A stretch of DNA of 64,000 bases from Nocardia brasiliensis ATCC 700358 (lineage in GTDB: Bacteria; Actinomycetota; Actinomycetes; Mycobacteriales; Mycobacteriaceae). The DNA lies in NCBI RefSeq assembly GCF_000250675.2, contig NC_018681.1, positions 8,370,001-8,434,000 on the forward strand, in the 5' to 3' direction. The notes under the pieces are model-generated. The model saw only the letters and a program-made list of their open reading frames with translations, made no database searches and had not been told where the DNA came from. Of this stretch, positions 51,821-59,459 are shown piece after piece. A program made the translations under genes and the position numbers. Numbering within the stretch: the first letter of the stretch is position 1; each line of letters begins with the position of its first letter.

Positions 51821-51860
51821 CGACGGCGGGCCCGCAGAGAACTCTGCGGGCCCGCCGTCG
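51821..51860. terminator. Strong bidirectional terminator
   Basis: An 18-bp perfect stem (starting CGACGGCGGGCCCGCAGA) with a GAAC loop lies between the small HhH-like gene and the convergent rpmF. It is followed by GTT on the plus strand. It probably ends both transcripts. Confidence 0.92.
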
Positions 51861-51868
51861 TTCATGCG

Positions 51869-52042
51869 CTAGAGCCGGTCCAGATCGATCAGTCCGCGCC
51901 GCACCGCCGCGACCAAGCGGCGCGGGACCTTGTGCACCACACCGCCGACGGTCACCGGCACCAGGTCCGGCGGCGTCGCCTTCCACTGCGCCCGCCTGCT
52001 GCGCGTGTTCGAGCGCGACATCCTCCGCTTCGGCACCGCCAT
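51869..52042 (-). CDS. rpmF: Ribosomal protein L32, zinc-free form
   Basis: 57 residues. It begins MAVPKRRMSRSNTRSRRAQW, the L32 signature. The two CxxC zinc-ribbon pairs of normal L32 are replaced (VPVTVGGVVHKVP has no cysteine), so it is the C-minus, zinc-independent version. Its start is 1 bp after the rpmE2 stop. With the neighbouring C-minus proteins it is expressed when zinc is scarce, freeing zinc from ribosomes. Confidence 0.95.
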   Translation of the reverse strand: MAVPKRRMSRSNTRSRRAQWKATPPDLVPVTVGGVVHKVPRRLVAAVRRGLIDLDRL

Positions 52043-52043
52043 C

Positions 52044-52307
52044 TCAGGCCTCCCCGCGCCGCGTGCGCTTGCCGTACTTGCGCTCGAACTTCTCCACCCG
52101 GCCCTGGCTGTCCAGCACCCGGTGCGCACCGGTCCAGAACGGATGCGAATCGGCGGTCACGTCGACCTTGATCAGCGGGTAAGTGTTGCCGTCGGTCCAC
52201 TGCACGGTGTTCGCGCTCGTGGCCGTCGAGCGGGTGAGGAACTGTTTGCCGGTGCCTGCGTCCTCGAACACCACCGGGTGATAGTCCGGATGAATCCCTG
52301 TCTTCAT
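52044..52307 (-). CDS. rpmE2: Ribosomal protein L31 type B, zinc-free form
   Basis: 87 residues from the ATG at 52307. KTGIHPDYHPVVFEDAGTGK and SHPFWTGAHRVLDSQGRVEK are type-B L31 signatures. There is no cysteine, unlike the zinc-binding type A. It overlaps the MRF gene by 4 bp and is followed by rpmF. It replaces L31 on ribosomes made under zinc limitation. Confidence 0.96.
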   Translation of the reverse strand: MKTGIHPDYHPVVFEDAGTGKQFLTRSTATSANTVQWTDGNTYPLIKVDVTADSHPFWTGAHRVLDSQGRVEKFERKYGKRTRRGEA

Positions 52308-53614
52308 AGTGCTTCTCCTCTCGGGCTGTTGCTCTCCTCGACCGGCATGGGCACGTCGCTGTCGCACGGATCGGCGTGCCAGCTGCCGAACGGGTCCTCC
52401 CATTCGGCGACCCGCTCCGGCGACCGCTCGACCAGGCGCAGTTCGTCGTCCTCCACCAGCGCCCAGTGCAGCGCCGTGCGGATCTCGGCCGGGTCGGCGT
52501 CGTGCACCAGGATCACCAGCGAGATATCGCGATCGCCGAACTGGTCGTCCCAGCGCAGCGCGGCCATCGCCCGGCGATCCGGATCCGCCTGCGCCAGTTC
52601 CGCTTCCGACATGGCGGCCAGCCAGCGGCCCGCGCTGCCGACGCGCAGGCCGCCGCCCGCGGACTCCAGCCACGCCACCTCGTCCGGTTGGGTGGCCAGC
52701 CACATCCGGCCGCGCGCGGTCACCACGCCGTCGAAGAGCACGTCGAGCGCCTCGTGCAGGCGGGCCGGGTGGAACGGTCTGCTCGCGGCGAACTCCAGCA
52801 GGGTGACGCCGTAGTCGCTGCTGAGCGGCGGCTGGCCCCGCAGCAGTGGCGCATGCGCGTCGAACACCCGGCCGCGCCGCGCGTGCGCGGGGATACGCGC
52901 GAACAGCGCCTCGACCTGCGCGTGGTGCAGCGTGGCCGGATCGTCGATCCAGACCACCGGCGCGTCGGGCACCAACCGGGTCAGCACCGCGGCCAGCCGG
53001 CCGCGATCGGCCTCGCCGCCTGACTCGACCGGCCCCAAAGCCAGGACGGCATCGGCGAATTCGACCTGACCGACGGCCAGCTGCGCCACCGTGCGCTCGT
53101 CGTCGGCCCGGGCCAGGCCGCGCTCGGCGAGCGTCTCCTCGCCGGTCGCGTCGGCCAGCCAGGCGCTCGCGTCCAAGCAGGTCAGCACCGCTTCGATCCG
53201 TACGTCACGCCCGGCCGGGGCGTCGACCCGGCCCAGGATGCCCTCGACCACAACGTGTTCAATCGCCTGGCACACAGCCTCGGCTTCGAAGGCGGGATCC
53301 AGGGCGAGCACGATGCGCTCGACGGAGTCGCGCGCGGCCAGGGTGCGCAGCAGCGGCAGCAGATCCCGTCGCAGCGTGCACGAGACACAGCCGTGCGCGA
53401 GCTCGAGCACGTCCGAGGTCTCGTAGGACGCGCTGCGCACCGTGCGGTGCACGATGCCTTCGCGCAGCTGGCGCAGGTCGTGCTGGACGACCACCGTGCC
53501 CGCCGATACCTGACACAGCGCGGTCGCGACCTGGTGGACGCCGGCCTCGGCGAGCCCGGCGAAGCCCGCGAGCACTACGACGGGCGTGCGTCGGTCGGCC
53601 TCAGGTGGGAGCAC
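52304..53614 (-). CDS. mrf: MRF-type CobW protein (ribosome hibernation factor-recruiting)
   Basis: 436 residues from the GTG at 53614, which has AGAGG 8 nt upstream; a GTG three codons earlier is less well placed. ELAHGCVSCTLRRDLLPLL is the CobW metal motif (CxxC-type variant), and RPFHPARLHEALDVLFDGVV followed by FGSWHADPC matches M. tuberculosis Rv0106 closely. The P-loop is degenerate (AGFAGLAEAGVHQ lacks GKT), so GTP binding is doubtful. In mycobacteria MRF recruits the hibernation factor MPY to zinc-free ribosomes, which fits its operon with zinc-free L31 and L32. Confidence 0.9.
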   Translation of the reverse strand: MLPPEADRRTPVVVLAGFAGLAEAGVHQVATALCQVSAGTVVVQHDLRQLREGIVHRTVRSASYETSDVLELAHGCVSCTLRRDLLPLLRTLAARDSVERIVLALDPAFEAEAVCQAIEHVVVEGILGRVDAPAGRDVRIEAVLTCLDASAWLADATGEETLAERGLARADDERTVAQLAVGQVEFADAVLALGPVESGGEADRGRLAAVLTRLVPDAPVVWIDDPATLHHAQVEALFARIPAHARRGRVFDAHAPLLRGQPPLSSDYGVTLLEFAASRPFHPARLHEALDVLFDGVVTARGRMWLATQPDEVAWLESAGGGLRVGSAGRWLAAMSEAELAQADPDRRAMAALRWDDQFGDRDISLVILVHDADPAEIRTALHWALVEDDELRLVERSPERVAEWEDPFGSWHADPCDSDVPMPVEESNSPRGEAL

Positions 53615-53630
53615 GGACAGCACCTCTTTC

Positions 53631-53646
53631 GATAACGATTTTCATT
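53631..53646 (-). promoter_or_regulatory. Zur-box-like site, MRF side
   Basis: The minus strand reads AATGAAAATCGTTATC, close to the actinobacterial Zur consensus AATGAAAATCATTTTCATT. It lies 17 bp upstream of the mrf start, where bound repressor would block transcription. Zinc-loaded Zur would thus keep the operon off. Confidence 0.75.
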
Positions 53647-53682
53647 TGCCGTAAGCCGACGGTACATTGTCGAGCAGCCGTT

Positions 53683-53700
53683 GTCGAAAATGATTGTCAT
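53683..53700 (+). promoter_or_regulatory. Zur-box-like site, rpmB side
   Basis: GTCGAAAATGATTGTCAT resembles TGAAAATGATTTTCA with two or three deviations and lies 18 bp before the rpmB start. Together with the site at 53631 it forms a two-site divergent control region, so all seven genes should respond to zinc. Confidence 0.75.
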
Positions 53701-53718
53701 CTACCCGAAGGAGCCCGC

Positions 53719-53955
53719 ATGTCGGCGCACTGCCAGGTCACCGGGCGCCGGCCCGGGTTCGGCAAGTCCGTTTCGCACTCGCACAAGCGGACGAGCCGCC
53801 GCTGGAACCCCAACATCCAGCGCAAGACCTATTACCTGCCCAGCGAAGACCGCCGCATCACACTCACCGTGTCGGCCAAGGGCATCAAGACCATCGACCG
53901 GGACGGGATCGAAGCCGTGGTGGCGCGCATCCGGGCCCGCGGCGACAAGATCTAG
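53719..53955 (+). CDS. rpmB: Ribosomal protein L28, zinc-free form
   Basis: 78 residues. SAHCQVTGRRPGFGKSVSHS and HKRTSRRWNPNIQRK are L28 signatures. Only one cysteine remains of the normal two CxxC pairs, so zinc cannot be held. First gene of the plus-strand rpmB-rpmG-rpsN-rpsR operon, behind a Zur-like site. Confidence 0.96.
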   Translation: MSAHCQVTGRRPGFGKSVSHSHKRTSRRWNPNIQRKTYYLPSEDRRITLTVSAKGIKTIDRDGIEAVVARIRARGDKI

Positions 53956-53963
53956 GAGCAGCC

Positions 53964-54134
53964 ATGGCGTCCAAGTCGACCGAGATCCGGCCGATCATCA
54001 AGCTGAAGTCCACCGCGGGCACCGGGTACACCTACGTGACCAGGAAGAACCGCCGCAACGATCCCGACCGCATGGTGCTGCGGAAATACGACCCGGTGGT
54101 CCGCAAGCACGTCGATTTCCGAGAGGAGCGCTGA
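53964..54134 (+). CDS. rpmG: Ribosomal protein L33, zinc-free form
   Basis: 56 residues: STEIRPIIKLKSTAGTGYTY and VTRKNRRNDPDRMVLRKYDP are typical of L33. No cysteine is present. AGGAGCA lies 4 nt upstream. It is 8 bp from rpmB and 1 bp from rpsN. Confidence 0.96.
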   Translation: MASKSTEIRPIIKLKSTAGTGYTYVTRKNRRNDPDRMVLRKYDPVVRKHVDFREER

Positions 54135-54135
54135 T

Positions 54136-54441
54136 ATGGCGAAGAAGTCGAAGATCGCCCGCGACGCGCAGCGCCGCGCCGTGGTCGAGCGTTTCGCCGA
54201 CCGGCGCGCCGAACTGAAAGAACTGATCCGCAAGCCGGGCACATCGGCCGCCGCGCGCGCCGAGGCCCAGGCTGAGCTGCGACGACAGCCGCGCGATGCC
54301 AGTCCGGTACGATTGCGCAATCGGGACGCCGCCGACGGACGACCGCGCGGTCACCTCCGGAAATTCGGCCTTTCCCGTGTGCGTGTGCGCGAGATGGCCC
54401 ATCGGGGCGAGTTGCCCGGTGTGCGCAAATCGAGCTGGTAG
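54136..54441 (+). CDS. rpsN: Ribosomal protein S14, zinc-free long form
   Basis: 101 residues. MAKKSKIARDAQRRAVVERF and the C-terminal GLSRVRVREMAHRGELPGVR with KSSW are diagnostic. It is the longer, cysteine-free type, in contrast to the 61-residue zinc-binding S14. Third gene of the operon. Confidence 0.96.
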   Translation: MAKKSKIARDAQRRAVVERFADRRAELKELIRKPGTSAAARAEAQAELRRQPRDASPVRLRNRDAADGRPRGHLRKFGLSRVRVREMAHRGELPGVRKSSW

Positions 54442-54475
54442 ACAACCACTGTTCTCGTACGAAGGATCCCGTCAT

Positions 54476-54730
54476 ATGGCAGTCAAGCGAGCACCGTCGA
54501 AGAAGGTTCGCGCCGAGCAGGCCCGCCGTCCGAAGAAGAACCCGCTCATCGCCGCAGGCATCGAGAAGGTCGACTACAAGGACATCAACCTGCTGCGCAC
54601 GTTCATCTCCGATCGAGGCAAGATTCGCAGCCGCCGGGTCACCGGGCTCACCCCACAGCAGCAGCGCCAGGTCGCCGTCGCGGTGAAGAACGCCCGCGAG
54701 ATGGCCCTGCTGCCGTTCACCAGCCGGTAG
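54476..54730 (+). CDS. rpsR: Ribosomal protein S18, zinc-free form
   Basis: 84 residues from the ATG at 54476 with GAAGGA 8 nt before it. VDYKDINLLRTFISDRGKI and RSRRVTGLTPQQQRQVAVAV are S18 hallmarks; it has no cysteine. Last gene of the operon, followed by a strong terminator. Confidence 0.96.
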   Translation: MAVKRAPSKKVRAEQARRPKKNPLIAAGIEKVDYKDINLLRTFISDRGKIRSRRVTGLTPQQQRQVAVAVKNAREMALLPFTSR

Positions 54731-54748
54731 ACCAGAACCCCACCGTCC

Positions 54749-54776
54749 GGCGACGCCCCGTCCACGGGGCGTCGCC
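54749..54776 (+). terminator. Terminator of the zinc-free ribosomal operon
   Basis: GGCGACGCCCCG / CGGGGCGTCGCC is a perfect 12-bp stem with a TCCA loop, followed by GTCGTTTT. It stands 19 bp after the rpsR stop. Confidence 0.92.
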
Positions 54777-55108
54777 GTCGTTTTGCCAGGTCGGGCACAA
54801 ACGGGAGCCGTTCCACCCCAAAGAAATTCGCAGGGCGCCACGCGCCCGCCGCAGCAGGCTGCCGAAAAGACCTGCACTGCTGGACACTTCGCATGAACCG
54901 ACTGTTCACCTACCCGGCGGTAGCTCGAACACTTTGTCGCACAGCGGATTAACGAGCAACCTTCAACACTGTGACATCGGTCACATCAAAGGGGAGTTCT
55001 GGTGTTATAGCAAAACGTACTCATGCCCGGTCACGCCCAGAATGTTAGATTACCTCACTGGTAACAGACCAGTAACGGACCTTCGCCGGGTGATTGAGAG
55101 GTCGTGAC
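54777..55108 (+). promoter_or_regulatory. Promoter region of the AvrD-type cluster
   Basis: No gene. The part at about 54940-55080 is notably AT-richer than its surroundings (for example GGTGTTATAGCAAAACGTAC) and contains the near-repeat TAACAGACCAGTAACGGACC about 30 bp before the ketosynthase start, which could be a regulator site. Nothing more definite is visible. Confidence 0.5.
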
Positions 55109-56098
55109 ATGACTTTGCAGGCCGGCATATCAATGATTGGCGTCTATCGGCCCGAAAGGATCGTGTCCAACGCCGAATTGGCACCCGGCCTGAACGTCGA
55201 CAACGAGTGGATCATCCGCCGGACCGGAGTCGCCGAACGCCGCTTCGCCGGTGACCACGAGACGGTGACCTCCATGGCCGCCGCCGCGGCCGACGCGGCG
55301 TTGCGCGCCGCTGAAATGCGGGCCGGTTCAGTCGATGTCGTGATGCTCGCCACCTCCACCGAACTCACCCAGACCCCGGCGGCCGCCCCGGCCGTCGCCG
55401 CGGAGCTCGGCTGCGACCGCCCGGCCGCCTTCGATATCTCGGCAGGCTGTTCCGGATACTCCCACGGAATAGGCCAGGCCGCCGCCCTCATCAATTCCGG
55501 ACAGGCCGACACGATATTGGTCATCGGCTCGGAAAAACTCAGTAACAACATAGTTCTGACACAGGCGTCCGTCGGGCCGATCTTCGGCGACGGCGCGGGC
55601 GCGGCCCTGGTGACACGCGTGGACACCGGCCATATCCGCCGGACGGTGTGGGGCAGTTCCGGCGCGTACGCCGGGTTGATCCGCCAAGAGCCGACCTGGG
55701 ACGAGTTCCGCGCCGACCCCACGCTCGTCCGTCCATCACTGCAGATGGACGGCACCTCCGTATTCCGCTGGGCCACCGCGACGGTCCCAGGATTGGTGCG
55801 CGAGATCGCCGAAGCGGGCGAGGTCGCGCTGAGCGAGGTGGAGGTGTTCATTCCACATCAAGCGAACCAGCGCATCATCGACAGCGTGGTCCGCGAACTC
55901 GGCTGGGAGAACCAGTCGGTCGCGATCGCCGACGACGTCCGTAGATCGGGTAACACCTCCGCCGCGGCCCTTCCCCTGGCCATCGACGACCTGGTGACCT
56001 CGGCGCGGGCAAAACCCGGACAGCTCGCGTTGCAGGTGTCGTTCGGGGCCGGATTGTCGTACGCGGGACAGGTATTCGGCCTTCCACCGGTCGCCTGA
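55109..56098 (+). CDS. FabH-like 3-oxoacyl-ACP synthase III (specialised ketosynthase)
   Basis: 329 residues. The catalytic triad is present: Cys114 in DISAGCSGYSHG, His250 in FIPHQANQR and Asn282 in RRSGNTSAAA. Acyl-substrate loops are as in KAS III (NVDNEWIIRRTGVAERRF). It is not in a fatty-acid-synthesis cluster but heads the cluster containing the AvrD-family gene. A role in making a beta-keto acyl precursor for a secondary product is more likely than housekeeping FabH. The start at 55109 is preferred; a GTG just upstream is possible. Confidence 0.9.
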   Translation: MTLQAGISMIGVYRPERIVSNAELAPGLNVDNEWIIRRTGVAERRFAGDHETVTSMAAAAADAALRAAEMRAGSVDVVMLATSTELTQTPAAAPAVAAELGCDRPAAFDISAGCSGYSHGIGQAAALINSGQADTILVIGSEKLSNNIVLTQASVGPIFGDGAGAALVTRVDTGHIRRTVWGSSGAYAGLIRQEPTWDEFRADPTLVRPSLQMDGTSVFRWATATVPGLVREIAEAGEVALSEVEVFIPHQANQRIIDSVVRELGWENQSVAIADDVRRSGNTSAAALPLAIDDLVTSARAKPGQLALQVSFGAGLSYAGQVFGLPPVA

Positions 56099-56149
56099 TC
56101 CGCCCTGTGTCATCTGTTCGATCTGTGTTCGAAAGTGCGGTGCCAAAAT

Positions 56150-57139
56150 ATGAAACATTCATTCTCCAGTTATGACGAACCCCTTGGCCCGCACACCAGC
56201 CGATACTTCGGAGACGGTTACAAGAACGTCGGCCGGGAGTTCACCCGGCTCGCGCTCAGCAGGTCGAACCAGTTGGGTGCCAAGCATTCCGGGCGGGCGC
56301 GCCTGACCTACCCGGCCGGTTGGTCCACCAAACGCGACGGCGAGCTCATCCCCCACGTGAGCAGCGTCGACACCGTCATGCTGGCCGCGGCACTGTGCGA
56401 CGCCGCGGTGGCCCGCTCCCGGGAACTCTCCGCGGCCGAATCGGCGCGGTCCTGGGTGCGCCACGCCACCGTCCGCGCGGGCGCCTCGCCGCACGAGGAT
56501 CTGGCCGACGTACCGGTGACCGCGGAGGTCGTCGGCGCCTCCGACACCACCGAATCCGAGATCGAAACCACCTTCAAGTTCCAGGTCGGCCCGCTGAACG
56601 GCACCCTGTCGATCGTGCACCCGCCGGGGTCCGGCGCGCAGTCCGAGCCGGGACTGGACGAATTCGGTGGCCTGGCCGAGATTTTCGGTCCCGCGCCGCA
56701 CTACTACCTCAACGGCCTGGTCAATCACACGCTGACCGCGAGCGAACTCACCGTCGACGAGACCGGCACCAGAATCACCGGGCAGCACCGCATCACGCCC
56801 GGCCAGGTCGGCGGGTTCGCCGGCGCGGAGTCCGCGTACTCGTACAGCTCCTCCCCCATCGACTCCGTGGTCGGCGCGGCTCAGTCGTCGCAAATCCTGC
56901 TCTACCACCTGGATTCGCTCACCCGGGCGAACAGCAACACCCTCTGGATGCGCAAACTCGAGTTCATCACGGCCGGTCCGCACCGCCCGATCGACGACTC
57001 CTTCGAGGGCATCCTGGAGATCCGGCGCGCATCGATCATCGATCGTGGCGGAAGTCGCTGGCGCAGTGCCGATATCCAGATCAAAGCGTTCAACGGCGTC
57101 ACCGGCTCCTGCCTGCTCGCGCACCAGCTACCCGAATGA
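56150..57139 (+). CDS. AvrD-family protein
   Basis: 329 residues from the ATG at 56150. YFGDGYKNVGREFTRL, LTYPAGWSTKRDGELIPHVS and SVDTVMLAAALCDAAV match the core of the AvrD family. RHATVRAGASPHEDLADVPV and SNTLWMRKLEFI are two further family-like blocks. AvrD of Pseudomonas syringae directs synthesis of the syringolides, C-glycosyl-lactone elicitors built from a beta-ketoacyl precursor and a sugar. The preceding ketosynthase could provide that precursor. The stop overlaps the next gene's ATG (ATGA). No catalytic residues are established for this family that I could check. Confidence 0.78.
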   Translation: MKHSFSSYDEPLGPHTSRYFGDGYKNVGREFTRLALSRSNQLGAKHSGRARLTYPAGWSTKRDGELIPHVSSVDTVMLAAALCDAAVARSRELSAAESARSWVRHATVRAGASPHEDLADVPVTAEVVGASDTTESEIETTFKFQVGPLNGTLSIVHPPGSGAQSEPGLDEFGGLAEIFGPAPHYYLNGLVNHTLTASELTVDETGTRITGQHRITPGQVGGFAGAESAYSYSSSPIDSVVGAAQSSQILLYHLDSLTRANSNTLWMRKLEFITAGPHRPIDDSFEGILEIRRASIIDRGGSRWRSADIQIKAFNGVTGSCLLAHQLPE

Positions 57140-57804
57140 CCGCCGACACCATGCTCCGCCCCGCGCCGACCAGCGCGCGGACGCAACTACCGGCGGTACG
57201 GCTGGCGATCACCGGCGCACCGGGCACCGGCAAGACCACGCTGGCCACCGCACTGTCGCTGGCCAGCGGGTTACCGCATACCGGTCTGTCGCCGGAATCG
57301 ACCGTGGTGACGAGCACGCGGCGGCTGGCACGGACGGTCGAGCTACCGGTCCGCATGTTCGAGCGACGGATCACCGCCGAGGCAGGCACCGAATCCGGTT
57401 TCGTCTCCGATGGTTCGGTGCTGAACGAGTGGGCGCTGGCCGAGACCCTGCGCCGCAACCGCCGATTCCTCAGTTGGTTGACCAACCCGCGTGATATCCC
57501 GAATCGCCGCTTCGAGAAGGGGTTTCTGGCCGCACACGGAGCGATCGTCGCCCGCCGGGCGGCCGCGACCTACGATGCGTTCGTCCATCTGCGCATAGAT
57601 CCGGCGACTTTGGACGGCGACGATGCCGAACAGCGCGCGCTCACCGACCGGATCCTGCTCGAGACATTGCACGCATCGACCATCCCCTACTTCGTGTTCG
57701 GCGGATCGTTCGAGGACGTGATCACGCAGCTGACCCGCCTGTATCGTCTTCCAGAACTCGTCCCAGCCGACAGGGCTGTCGCCGCTGTGTCGAAAAACCC
57801 TTGA
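57136..57804 (+). CDS. P-loop NTPase/kinase-like protein (first of two)
   Basis: 222 residues from the ATG at 57136, coupled to the AvrD gene by a 4-bp overlap. The P-loop is ITGAPGTGKTT (residues 26-35). A conserved SDGSVLNEW and DAFVHLRIDP occur in the middle, patterns of the NadR/AAA_28-type small nucleotide kinases. It shares layout and motifs (GxxxxGKST, SDGSV, YDAYVHL) with the product of the gene at 59460, so the two are distant paralogues. A substrate kinase for a sugar or nucleoside intermediate is a reasonable guess. Confidence 0.8.
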   Translation: MTADTMLRPAPTSARTQLPAVRLAITGAPGTGKTTLATALSLASGLPHTGLSPESTVVTSTRRLARTVELPVRMFERRITAEAGTESGFVSDGSVLNEWALAETLRRNRRFLSWLTNPRDIPNRRFEKGFLAAHGAIVARRAAATYDAFVHLRIDPATLDGDDAEQRALTDRILLETLHASTIPYFVFGGSFEDVITQLTRLYRLPELVPADRAVAAVSKNP

Positions 57805-57822
57805 ACAGAGGATAATTCGCTT

Positions 57823-59448
57823 ATGGCCATCGGACCGACCGAGACCGCGTTCCGGCGATCGGATACCGCGATCTGGACTCTCGTCGGGGTGGCTGTCGCC
57901 ACCTTCATGCTGATGCTCGATCTGACCGTCGTGAACGTGGCTCTGCCGGACATCCGCACGGCATTCGATTCCTCGTTCTCGTCCCTGCAGTGGATTCTGG
58001 ACGCCTACGCCCTCGGTCTCGCCGCGATCCTGCTTGCCGCCGGCTCGCTGGCCGACCGGATCGGGCGCCGAAAAGTCTTCAACATCGGGATGGTCGTCTT
58101 CGCGCTGTCCTCGCTCGTGTGCGGTATCGCTCCGAACGTCGAGGTCCTCGTGGTCGCCCGGTTCGTGCAAGGCCTGGGCGGGGCAATCCTTTTCGCGGTC
58201 GGTCCGGCACTGCTCGGGCACGAGTTCCGCGGCAAGGATCGCGGCATGGCCTTCGGCGTCTTCGGCGCGGTGACCGGCCTCGCGATCGCCTTCGGCCCGT
58301 TGATCGGCGGCGGGCTCACCGAAACCGCGGGCTGGCGTTGGATTTTCCTGATCAACGTCCCGCTGGCCGTCGGCGCGCTCGCGGCAGGCATGCTGAAGAT
58401 GCGCGAATCACGCAGCTACGCAACGCCGCCCGTGGACTGGCTCGGCATGGTTACCTTCTCGACCGGGCTGTTCTTCCTGGTTCTCGGGCTACTCCGGGGG
58501 CAGGAGGACGGCTGGGCGAGTGCGCGGATAATCCTCTGCTTCGTGGTCGCCGCGCTGCTGCTCGCCGGGTTCGCCAGGGTACAGATCACCCGCCGCGGTG
58601 CGGCCATGTTCGACCTCAACCTCTTCCGCAACAACACTTTCGGTGGTCTGTCCATCGTCACGGCGTTGTGTGCCTTCACGGTCATGCCCGCGCTGTTCCT
58701 GCTGATCTCCTACGTGCAGAACCAACTCGGGTACTCCGCCCTGGCCAGCGGCATTCGCTTCCTGCCGTTGACCTTGCTGCTGTTCGTGGCCGCCGCTGTC
58801 GCCGGTGGCCTGGTCACCAAGCTCGCACCCGCGGTCCTGGTCGGCACTTCGCAGCTGTTGATCGCCGCGGGCCTGGCCGCGGTGGCGCTGACCGACGTGG
58901 ACTCCGGTTGGACCGCCCTGATCCCCGCCATGATCCTGATCGGCCTCGGCATGGGGATGTTCAGCCCGCCGCGCGCCGCGCTGTCGATCGCGGTGACCAG
59001 CCCGGACAAGGCGGGCATGGCCTCGGGCGTCAACGAGACCTTCCAGCAGGCCGGGCTGGCCATCGGCATCGCCGCCGTCGGCGCGTTCTTTCAGAACCGG
59101 GTCGACGACGCGTTCACCGACGCCGAAGCGGCTCGAGCCGCGTTGGGCGACAAGGCCTCCGAGGTCGCCGACGTGATCGCCGCGGGCGGCGGTGCGCAGG
59201 TCGCCGCGGACGGACCGCTGCGCGCGGCGGCCGAGTCCGCGTACCTGTCGGGGCTGCACCAGGCGATGCTGCTGGTCGCCGTGCTCGCCGCGATCTCGGG
59301 CGTGATCGCCTTCCTCACGCTGCGCCGCGAGGACCTGAACGAAGCCGCGCTGGCCGCGCCGGGGATACCGCCGGAGGACGACGTGACCCGCCCGCTGCCG
59401 TTGCCCGAGGGTGCGCGCCGGGCCAAACAACTACGCACCGATCGCTGA
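57823..59448 (+). CDS. MFS exporter, DHA2/EmrB-QacA type
   Basis: 541 residues, 14 predicted transmembrane helices. Motif C/A regions LDLTVVNVALPDIRTAFDSS and LADRIGRRKVFNIGMVVF are typical of the family, as is GAVTGLAIAFGPLIGGGLTE. The last about 40 residues are a charged tail. It lies 18 bp after the first NTPase gene and 11 bp before the second, so it is operon-internal and probably exports the cluster's product and protects the producer. Confidence 0.93.
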   Translation: MAIGPTETAFRRSDTAIWTLVGVAVATFMLMLDLTVVNVALPDIRTAFDSSFSSLQWILDAYALGLAAILLAAGSLADRIGRRKVFNIGMVVFALSSLVCGIAPNVEVLVVARFVQGLGGAILFAVGPALLGHEFRGKDRGMAFGVFGAVTGLAIAFGPLIGGGLTETAGWRWIFLINVPLAVGALAAGMLKMRESRSYATPPVDWLGMVTFSTGLFFLVLGLLRGQEDGWASARIILCFVVAALLLAGFARVQITRRGAAMFDLNLFRNNTFGGLSIVTALCAFTVMPALFLLISYVQNQLGYSALASGIRFLPLTLLLFVAAAVAGGLVTKLAPAVLVGTSQLLIAAGLAAVALTDVDSGWTALIPAMILIGLGMGMFSPPRAALSIAVTSPDKAGMASGVNETFQQAGLAIGIAAVGAFFQNRVDDAFTDAEAARAALGDKASEVADVIAAGGGAQVAADGPLRAAAESAYLSGLHQAMLLVAVLAAISGVIAFLTLRREDLNEAALAAPGIPPEDDVTRPLPLPEGARRAKQLRTDR

Positions 59449-59459
59449 GCGCCGGACTC

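Noticed and set aside
57990..59459. Open frame through the MFS gene joined to the second NTPase
   Set aside because: Arg/Gly-rich shadow of the MFS gene. The NTPase begins at the GTG at 59460 where family-like sequence starts.
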